This document shows, one piece after another, positions 1 through 4,970 of a stretch of 10,528 nucleotides of DNA. A program made the position numbers and the translations under genes. Positions within the stretch are counted from its first letter, which is position 1, and every line of letters starts with the position of its first letter. Origin of the DNA: Candidatus Omnitrophota bacterium. Lineage in GTDB: Bacteria; Omnitrophota; Gorgyraeia; Gygaellales; Profunditerraquicolaceae. Under the pieces are notes generated by a model, which was not told the origin of the DNA, made no database searches, and was given only the letters and a program-made list of their open reading frames with translations. The DNA lies in assembly GCA_028714595.1 (NCBI GenBank), contig JAQTMD010000042.1, positions 1 to 10,528 on the forward strand. Direction: 5' to 3'.

Positions 1-24
1 CTACAAACGACAGCTGCGCCTGCC

Positions 25-672
25 ATGGACAGAATTGTCAGAATAATCTCGCTTCTTCGCAAACAGACTCCGGCCTATGTCGAACCCATCGTCACCAGAG
101 TCGCGCGGCAGAGCGACCCCTTCCTGGTACTTATCTCCTGCATCTTAAGCCTGCGTACCAAAGACGCGACCACGGCCGAGGCCGGCAAAAGGCTCTTTCG
201 CGTTGCCCGCACCCCGCAGCAGATGCTGTCCATCCCCTTGGCGCGGCTTTCCCGTACCATCTACCCCGTCGGTTTTTATCGTACCAAGGCAAAGAATATT
301 CACGCGATCTGCCGCAGGCTGATCGATGATTTTAACGCAAAGGTCCCGGATTCCCGGGAAGAACTGCTTTCCCTGCACGGCGTGGGAAGAAAAACCGCAA
401 ACCTCGTCCTGGGGCTGGGCTTCGGCATACCGGCAGTCTGCGTGGATACCCATGTGCACCGGATATCCAACCGTCTGGGCTGGGTAAAGACCGCAGTCCC
501 TGAGGAAACAGAGCACGCATTGGAAAAACTGCTCTCCCGGAAATACTGGATCGAGATCAACACCCTCCTGGTCGCTTTCGGCCAGAACATCTGCCTTCCG
601 GTCTCTCCCTGGTGCAGCCGCTGTTCGATACGCGCATACTGCCCCCGTGCGGGAGTGGGGCGGTCGCGCTAA
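25..672 (+). CDS. nth: Endonuclease III, Fe-S DNA glycosylase/AP lyase
   Basis: Base-excision repair enzyme that removes oxidised pyrimidines from DNA and nicks the resulting abasic site. The 215-residue length matches the family (E. coli Nth is 211). Visible landmarks are the helix-hairpin-helix LHGVGRKTANLVL (residues 117-129) with the catalytic lysine at K123, the catalytic aspartate D141 in VDTHVHR, and the C-terminal [4Fe-4S] ligands C190, C197, C200 and C206 in the C-X6-C-X2-C-X5-C spacing. The segment that reads LLSAQATD in E. coli reads LSLRTKD here (residues 41-47), so this is a divergent subgroup. The reading frame stays open to the window's left edge and no clear ribosome binding site precedes ATG 25, so the true start could lie upstream; homology to the family N-terminus nevertheless fits ATG 25. 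A DUF763 gene follows 39 nt downstream. Confidence 0.95.
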   Translation: MDRIVRIISLLRKQTPAYVEPIVTRVARQSDPFLVLISCILSLRTKDATTAEAGKRLFRVARTPQQMLSIPLARLSRTIYPVGFYRTKAKNIHAICRRLIDDFNAKVPDSREELLSLHGVGRKTANLVLGLGFGIPAVCVDTHVHRISNRLGWVKTAVPEETEHALEKLLSRKYWIEINTLLVAFGQNICLPVSPWCSRCSIRAYCPRAGVGRSR

Positions 673-676
673 ACTG

Positions 677-705
677 TTGCCCGCGGCAGGCGGTTATGAT
701 ACTAT
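677..705 (+). promoter_or_regulatory. Candidate promoter with -10 next to the start codon
   Basis: TTGCCC (677-682), a 17-nt spacer and TACTAT (700-705) form a plausible sigma70-like pair. The -10 ends only 6 nt before ATG 712, so a transcript begun at the usual distance would start at or beside the start codon. No Shine-Dalgarno sequence is visible before ATG 712, which is consistent with a leaderless mRNA. Based on hexamer resemblance only. Confidence 0.35.
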
Positions 706-711
706 AACAGT

Positions 712-1866
712 ATGATCCAGAAAGGTATTGCCACATTCGGCCTCGATTACGGGAAGTGCCCGCGCTGGCTGTTCGAGCGCATGGTAAAACTGGGCAGGGA
801 AATGACCCACGTCATCGTGGCAGAGTACGGCCCCGATGAATTCGTCAGGCGCATCGCAGACCCGGTCTGGTTCCAGTCGCTGGGCACGGTGCTGGCTTTT
901 GACTGGAATGCCTCAGGCCTGACCACTATCCTGACTGCCGCCTTAAAAGAGGCGATCCGCGGCAACGAGCGTCAATTCGGCATCTTCATCTGCGGCGGAA
1001 AAGGCAAGACGTCGCTCAAGACTCCCGACGAGATACAGAACTGGGGCAGCGCCTTGGCGCTCCCCGGGCCCCACGTGGATAACCTGGTCTATAATTCGAG
1101 GATGGCTGCCAAGGTAGACAGCGCCCTGGTCCAGGACGGCTTTCAGATATACCATCACAGTTTTCTTTTTTCCAGGACGGGAAGCTGGGCCGTGGTGCAG
1201 CAGGGAATGAACACCCGGAGCCAGACCGCGCGCCGCTACCACTGGTACTCGGCGAAGATCACCGACCTTGTCTGCGAGCCGCACTCAGGCATCGCCAGCC
1301 AGGTGCGTGCCCCTACCCTGGACCTGACGGCGCAGCAAAGCGCCAGGACGCGCGCGGTCTCGACCGAGCTCGTCCAGGGCAGCTACACGGGCCTCATGAA
1401 AGACATCCAGATCATCCGTAAATTTTCGTCGCCGCTTTCGCAGACGGTCACGCTTGCGTCGGGAAAACAGACCGCGACCTTCCTGCACCTTGAGAACAAA
1501 GAATTCAAGCGCCATCCGGTCCTGGGAGAGGATTTCTCAAAGAGCGCTTACCTTGAAAAGATACTGACCAAGGTCTGTGACGTAAAACCGAAAAGTTACG
1601 AACAGCTGCTTTCGCTGGAGGGCGTCGGCCCCAAGACCATGCGGGCGCTGTCGCTTGTCTCGGAAGTTATCTACGGCGCCGAGCCTTCGTACGAAGACCC
1701 GGCGCGCTATTCGTTCGCGCACGGCGGCAAAGACGCCACGCCCTACCCGGTCGACCGGAAGACCTATGACGAGACGATCGGTTTTTTCAGCCGCGTGGTC
1801 GCCAAGACCCGGCTGCCGTTTTACGAAAAGCAGAAGATGCTGGCGAAATTAGGCAGGGGCGCATGA
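712..1866 (+). CDS. DUF763 family protein
   Basis: A 384-residue protein of the DUF763 family found in archaea and some bacteria; no biochemical function is established that I know of. The family-typical N-terminus (GIATFGLDYGKCPRWLFERM) supports ATG 712. Conserved-looking blocks include FDWNASGLTTILTAALKEA (63-81), the glycine-rich CGGKGKTS (94-101), and a polar region with DGFQIYHHSFLF and GSWAVVQQGMN (142-167). Residues 296-322 include LLSLEGVGPKTMRAL, which resembles a helix-hairpin-helix DNA-binding motif and parallels the hairpin in the Nth gene just upstream. No signal peptide or membrane segment is seen, so it is probably cytoplasmic. Its stop overlaps the next start (ATGA at 1863-1866). 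A DNA-related role is inferred from the hairpin-like segment and the Nth neighbour. Confidence 0.85.
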   Translation: MIQKGIATFGLDYGKCPRWLFERMVKLGREMTHVIVAEYGPDEFVRRIADPVWFQSLGTVLAFDWNASGLTTILTAALKEAIRGNERQFGIFICGGKGKTSLKTPDEIQNWGSALALPGPHVDNLVYNSRMAAKVDSALVQDGFQIYHHSFLFSRTGSWAVVQQGMNTRSQTARRYHWYSAKITDLVCEPHSGIASQVRAPTLDLTAQQSARTRAVSTELVQGSYTGLMKDIQIIRKFSSPLSQTVTLASGKQTATFLHLENKEFKRHPVLGEDFSKSAYLEKILTKVCDVKPKSYEQLLSLEGVGPKTMRALSLVSEVIYGAEPSYEDPARYSFAHGGKDATPYPVDRKTYDETIGFFSRVVAKTRLPFYEKQKMLAKLGRGA

Positions 1867-2243
1867 AGGTCAGGATTTACTACCATCACACGGATTGCGG
1901 AAAAGTCGTCTATTACGCTACCTACCTGCAATTCCTGGAAGAGGCGCGCACGGAATTTCTGAAAGCACGCGGCATCGATATCAGGGAATTGATTAAACAC
2001 GACAGGCTGTTTGTGGTGGCGCACCAGGAAGTGGATTACCGCGCCCCGGCAGGCTACGGCGATATCCTGGATATTTCCACGAAACTCGCGCGCGTGCGGG
2101 GCGTGCGCCTGAATCTGGAGCACGTGGTCAAAAGAGAAGACGGCACCGTGGTCGTCGAGGCAAAGACCACGCTGGCTCTTATCGACAGGGGTTTCAAACC
2201 GCAGCCGCTGCCCGAAGAGCTCATACAAAAATTGGAAGGATAG
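1863..2243 (+). CDS. YbgC/4HBT-family acyl-CoA thioesterase
   Basis: A 126-residue hotdog-fold protein of the 4-hydroxybenzoyl-CoA thioesterase/YbgC group, which hydrolyses acyl-CoA thioesters in the cytoplasm. The N-terminal active-site signature is clear: YYHHTDCGKVVYYATYLQFLEEAR (residues 6-29, in two pieces YYHHTDCGKVVYY and ATYLQFLEEAR), with D11 as the expected catalytic aspartate. The usual asparagine or serine of the YHANY/YHASY segment is threonine here. Length is typical for a single-domain member. The start overlaps the DUF763 stop by 4 nt, and AGGGG a few bases upstream can serve as ribosome binding site, so translational coupling is likely. The natural acyl substrate cannot be read from sequence, and the repair-themed neighbours give no clear hint. 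Confidence 0.88.
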   Translation: MKVRIYYHHTDCGKVVYYATYLQFLEEARTEFLKARGIDIRELIKHDRLFVVAHQEVDYRAPAGYGDILDISTKLARVRGVRLNLEHVVKREDGTVVVEAKTTLALIDRGFKPQPLPEELIQKLEG

Positions 2244-2246
2244 CGC

Positions 2247-2759
2247 ATGCTGAACCGCGAAGAGATACACAAGCTCATCCAGACCAGGCATCTCGTTGAA
2301 GGTTTCCGGAACCTGGAGACGCAGCTGACCCCCAACGGTTTCGACCTCACTGCGGCGCAGGTCTTTGAGTTCGACAGCCGGGGAGCGCTGGATTTCTCGA
2401 ACAAACAGCGGGTGCTTCCGCCCGGCAAAGAGATCTCCGCGCACAAAGAGAATGCCGATGACCAGTTCGGCTGGTGGGGCTTGGCGCCCGGCGTCTATAA
2501 GATCGTTACCAACGAGACGGTCACGCTGCCCAATGACCTTATCGGCATCGCCTTCCCGCGCAGCTCGCTTTTGCGCATGGGCGCGTTCACCCAGACCGGC
2601 GTCTGGGACGCCGGATTCGCGGGAAAAAGCGAGTTTGTCCTTGTCGTGCAGAACCCGCACGGCTTACAGCTCAAACAGAACGCCAGGGTCGTGCAGCTTT
2701 TGTTTACCCGGATCACCGAGACCCTGCAGGGGTATGACGGCATCTATAGAAACAAATGA
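2247..2759 (+). CDS. dUTPase / dCTP deaminase family protein, probably dUTPase
   Basis: A 170-residue trimer-forming nucleotide hydrolase fold (COG0717-type). Family motifs in order: LTPNGFDL (27-34), PRSSLLRMG (104-112), GVWDAGFAG (118-126) with D121 at the catalytic water-binding aspartate position, the hydrophobic strand ARVVQLLFTR (146-155), and a C-terminal YDGIYRNK resembling the substrate-covering tail. By eye the glutamate that E. coli dCTP deaminase uses for deamination falls on valine here (within FVLVVQNP), so dUTP pyrophosphatase activity is more likely than dCTP deamination. A segment rich in charge and tryptophan (ENADDQFGWWGLAPG, 68-82) looks like a loop insertion. Product dUMP would feed dTMP synthesis and limit uracil in DNA, in line with Nth nearby. 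Start follows the previous stop by 3 nt, with AAGGA as ribosome binding site. Confidence 0.85.
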   Translation: MLNREEIHKLIQTRHLVEGFRNLETQLTPNGFDLTAAQVFEFDSRGALDFSNKQRVLPPGKEISAHKENADDQFGWWGLAPGVYKIVTNETVTLPNDLIGIAFPRSSLLRMGAFTQTGVWDAGFAGKSEFVLVVQNPHGLQLKQNARVVQLLFTRITETLQGYDGIYRNK

Positions 2760-2766
2760 GGCGGGC

Positions 2767-3468
2767 ATGAGAACGATGATGCGTACAGGTTTTTTGACGC
2801 TTGCGGCCGTGACGGGCCTGGCCGCTTGCGCCGGGGCGGATGTCGTGTATCTCAACAACGGACGCAAGATCGAGGGGATCGTCGTCGAAGAAAAAGAGGA
2901 CTCCATCCAGATCGAGATCGGGTTCGGGAAGATCGGGGTCAAGCGGTCGGAAATAAACAGGATAGAGAAGGTCGGCGAGGATGGGAAGGCCGCGCTTATC
3001 CAGAAATGGGAAAAGCAGAAGATCGAGCGCGAAAAGCGCTATGAAGAGGAAAGAAAGAAAGAGGCGAAAAGCCCCAAGGAGATAATGCTTTTCGAAGAGG
3101 GGGGTTCGTTCATGGTCGAGGCCGTTCTCAATAAAAAACTCACGGTTAGGCTGTATCTGGACACCGGAGCCGCCTACACCGCCATCAAGCACAGCGTGGC
3201 GCAGAACCTGGGGATAGACATTGACGCCATTCAGGACAAGGCGGAGTTCACCACTGCCAACGGCGCCAAAAGCCAGGCAAAGATCACCAAACTTGCGAGC
3301 ATTCGCCTGGGCAGCGTCGAAGCGCTTGACGTGCCGATCGCGATCATGGACGAAAGCGTCATCGACCCCAAGCTCAAGGACGGCCTGCTGGGGATGACGT
3401 TTTTGCGGAATTACACGTTCAAGATCGACCAGAAGCATAAAAGACTTATTCTGGAAAAATCCGAATGA
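2767..3468 (+). CDS. Lipoprotein with single-domain retropepsin-like aspartic protease
   Basis: A 233-residue exported protein. The N-terminus is a lipoprotein signal peptide: a short basic start, a hydrophobic stretch and a lipobox LAAC ending at C21. Residues about 26-67 form a small beta-rich segment (VVYLNNGRKIEGIVV and following, ending SEINRIEK), of a kind often seen in envelope proteins. Residues 75-105 are highly charged Lys/Glu and probably helical or coiled coil. The C-terminal domain has the catalytic LDTGAAYT (131-138) and the typical closing LLGMTFLRNYTFKID (207-221), as in retropepsin-like bacterial proteases that work as dimers. An upstream in-frame ATG at 2365 would overlap the dUTPase gene almost fully; ATG 2767 is preferred because it gives the signal peptide and follows GAGG. 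Substrate unknown. Its stop overlaps the next start (ATGA). Confidence 0.85.
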   Translation: MRTMMRTGFLTLAAVTGLAACAGADVVYLNNGRKIEGIVVEEKEDSIQIEIGFGKIGVKRSEINRIEKVGEDGKAALIQKWEKQKIEREKRYEEERKKEAKSPKEIMLFEEGGSFMVEAVLNKKLTVRLYLDTGAAYTAIKHSVAQNLGIDIDAIQDKAEFTTANGAKSQAKITKLASIRLGSVEALDVPIAIMDESVIDPKLKDGLLGMTFLRNYTFKIDQKHKRLILEKSE

Positions 3469-3881
3469 AGTCATACACCGAGCAGCTCTGGTTTAACACC
3501 AGGAACCGCCAGGAATTCATCAATATCACCCCGCAGGTGGAAAAGGCGGTGGCGGCAAGCGGCGTCGAGGAAGGTCTGTGCCTGGTCAATGCCATGCACA
3601 TCACTGCCAGCGTCTTCATCAATGACGATGAAAGCGGGCTGCATGCCGATTTCAGCCGGTGGCTGGAAAAGTTCGCGCCGTACGGCAAAGAAAAATACCG
3701 GCACAATGACAGCGGCGAGGACAATGCAGACGCGCACCTGAAACGCACCATCATGGGCAGGGAAGCGGTGGTCGCCATTACCAAAGGCAAGCTTGATTTC
3801 GGGCCGTGGGAGCAGATCTTCTACGGGGAGTTCGACGGCCGGCGCAGAAAGCGGGTGCTGGTCAAGATTATCGGGGAATAA
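3465..3881 (+). CDS. yjbQ: YjbQ / UPF0047 family protein
   Basis: A 138-residue single-domain cytoplasmic protein. It matches the YjbQ family throughout: MHITASVFINDDESGLHADF (44-63), HNDSGEDNADAHLKRTIMG (80-98) with the clustered H80, D86, N87, D89 and H91 that form the conserved polar pocket, and GPWEQIFYGEFDGRRRKRVLV (113-133) where family members have the GTW-Q-I-x-x-x-E-x-DGPR signature. The family is often annotated as secondary thiamine-phosphate synthase on the basis of weak activity in E. coli; the physiological role remains uncertain. The start lies inside the stop of the aspartic-protease gene (ATGA at 3465-3468), pointing to coupled translation. The Nudix gene follows after 43 nt. 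Confidence 0.92.
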   Translation: MKSYTEQLWFNTRNRQEFINITPQVEKAVAASGVEEGLCLVNAMHITASVFINDDESGLHADFSRWLEKFAPYGKEKYRHNDSGEDNADAHLKRTIMGREAVVAITKGKLDFGPWEQIFYGEFDGRRRKRVLVKIIGE

Positions 3882-3924
3882 GGGTTACCGGACGCACGGT
3901 AAGACTTTTTGTGGACGGGAAAAG

Positions 3925-4704
3925 ATGAAGATCGGGAAAACAGAGATAACAATAGTCAGGCAGGACATCGGATGCGCGCACGCGGGGCGTAAAATCAAGG
4001 CAGCGGCTGCGGTCGATGAGAACAGCATCAGGCAATACTATCGCAGGGCGCTGGCCGCGGCTTTACGGGGCTCGCAGCGTTCTATCGCCTTCGAGGCTTC
4101 TGCGAAAGGACTGTCTGAAACCGAAGCCAGGGGAGCCGCTAAGATCTTTGCCCAGGAGGTCTTCCGGCAGATCCATGAAGGCAAAAAATCACCGGCCAAA
4201 GTCATTATCTGCGCTCAGGACAAAAGAACGTATGAGGTCTTCCGGAATTACGGCCTCGGCTACATCGATTATATAGAGAATAAGCTGGCAAGCCCGTTCC
4301 TGTGCGTTGATGTGATTATCCGCACTGCCGCAGGTATCGTGGTCATCAAGCGCAGCAATCCGCCCTTTGGCTGGGCGCTGCCCGGCGGCTTTGTGGACTA
4401 CGGCGAAAGCCTGGAGCAGGCTGCTGCGCGCGAAGCCAGGGAAGAGACCGGTCTATATATTAAGGAAGTAAAACAGTTCCATACGTATTCCGAGCCGGGC
4501 AGGGATCCGCGCTTCCATGCCGTAAGCACGGTCTTTACTGCCAGGGCAAAAGGGACTCCCCGGGCAGTAAGCGACGCCGCCGGCATCCGCTGCATCAAGC
4601 CTGATGAGATCAAGCAGCTTGGATTCGCCTTTGACCACAAAAAGATCCTCCTGCATTACCTTTCTTCCATGAAAATCCGCAATGTAAACTCAAAAAAAAG
4701 TTAG
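3925..4704 (+). CDS. Nudix hydrolase with N-terminal macro-like domain
   Basis: A 259-residue two-part protein. The C-terminal part (about 124-250) is a Nudix hydrolase with a complete Nudix box at 155-177: G155, E161, then REAREETGL at 169-177. Together with WALPGGFVDYGES it resembles ADP-ribose pyrophosphatases and similar nucleoside-diphosphate hydrolases. The N-terminal part (about 5-115) resembles the second half of a macro domain: SIAFEASAKGLSETEARGAA (53-72) sits where macro domains have the SIAFPALGTG loop and helix, and KVIICAQDKRTYEVFRNYG (92-110) matches the late strand. The early macro signature VDAIVNAAN is not recognisable, so ligand binding may be lost or changed. ATG 3925 is preferred over in-frame ATG 3793, because the latter overlaps YjbQ and adds non-homologous residues. 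Likely the last gene of the operon begun at 712. Confidence 0.85.
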   Translation: MKIGKTEITIVRQDIGCAHAGRKIKAAAAVDENSIRQYYRRALAAALRGSQRSIAFEASAKGLSETEARGAAKIFAQEVFRQIHEGKKSPAKVIICAQDKRTYEVFRNYGLGYIDYIENKLASPFLCVDVIIRTAAGIVVIKRSNPPFGWALPGGFVDYGESLEQAAAREAREETGLYIKEVKQFHTYSEPGRDPRFHAVSTVFTARAKGTPRAVSDAAGIRCIKPDEIKQLGFAFDHKKILLHYLSSMKIRNVNSKKS

Positions 4705-4714
4705 CTACTCAGCC

Positions 4715-4743
4715 TTGAAAGTCAGCCTTCTATCGGTTATGCT
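4715..4743 (+). promoter_or_regulatory. Candidate sigma70-like promoter for the 4971 gene
   Basis: TTGAAA (4715-4720) and TATGCT (4738-4743) are separated by 17 nt, a good fit to a housekeeping promoter (5 of 6 and 4 of 6 consensus bases). It lies just past the Nudix stop codon and would start transcription near 4750, giving a leader of about 220 nt that contains the riboswitch-like element and its terminator. No start site data support it. Confidence 0.5.
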
Positions 4744-4790
4744 TAATCAGAGATAATAGGATTTTTCAGCGACAAGTATCTTTGCCGAAA

Positions 4791-4910
4791 AGGGTTTTAT
4801 TAGTGTCAACAAAGGGACGCTAATAAAGCCAAAGCCACGGGTCGACAAGGACGGTCGGTTATCTATTCGTCCGCGTTTTATTGAATTTTCGACAGCCGGG
4901 TTGCCGAAGC
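4791..4910 (+). promoter_or_regulatory. GEMM-I-like (cyclic di-GMP) riboswitch candidate, variant 5' half
   Basis: The 3' half reads like a GEMM-I aptamer: GGGACGC (4814-4820), AAAGCCACGGGTC (4831-4843), a stem GTCGA/TCGAC (4841-4845 with 4889-4893) capped by an inner hairpin GGACG/CGTCC (4849-4853 with 4868-4872), then AGCCGGGTTGCCGA (4894-4907). These correspond in order to GGGACGC, AAAGCC, the P3 stem and AGCGGGGUUACCGA of the Vibrio cholerae Vc2 aptamer. The 5' half is not standard. The usual first strand GCACAGGGCAAACC is not found. Instead an 11-bp hairpin (4793-4803 with 4820-4830, one G-U pair, 16-nt loop) splits the expected GACGCAAAGCC, and AAAGCC is repeated in tandem at 4825-4836. 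Ligand binding is therefore inference. Position between a promoter and a terminator supports a cis-regulatory role. Confidence 0.5.
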
Positions 4911-4938
4911 AAGATCAGGTAACCCGGCTTTTAATTTT
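4894..4938 (+). terminator. Intrinsic terminator, probable riboswitch expression platform
   Basis: AGCCGGGTT (4894-4902) pairs perfectly with AACCCGGCT (4921-4929), followed by a T-rich tract (4929-4938). The 5' arm is the same sequence that forms the 3' arm of the GEMM-like element, so the two folds exclude each other. It lies 32 nt before the start codon of the 4971 gene, so it can only act as a conditional stop for that gene. Confidence 0.75.
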
Positions 4939-4970
4939 GGGGTCTGAGGGAGCAAAACAAGGGGGTCAGA

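Noticed and set aside
1821..2660. Long minus-strand open frame (279 codons) opposite the thioesterase and dUTPase genes
   Set aside because: It overlaps two genes with clear family motifs, has no recognisable protein features and crosses the ATGA junction; it is a by-product of GC-rich codon use.
2365..2766. Upstream in-frame start for the aspartic-protease gene
   Set aside because: It would run through the dUTPase gene in another frame and bury the signal peptide 134 residues inside; ATG 2767 has the signal peptide and GAGG before it.
2713..3474. Minus-strand open frame (253 codons) opposite the aspartic-protease gene
   Set aside because: The plus strand encodes a lipobox, DTG motif and retropepsin ending; the antisense product shows only low-complexity hydrophobic and charged runs.
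3793..3924. Upstream in-frame start for the Nudix gene
   Set aside because: The extra 44 residues overlap YjbQ in another frame and show no domain similarity.
4793..4830. The AT-rich inverted repeat considered as an operator or a second terminator
   Set aside because: It has no T-tract after it and is embedded between GEMM-like blocks, so it is better explained as part of the RNA element.
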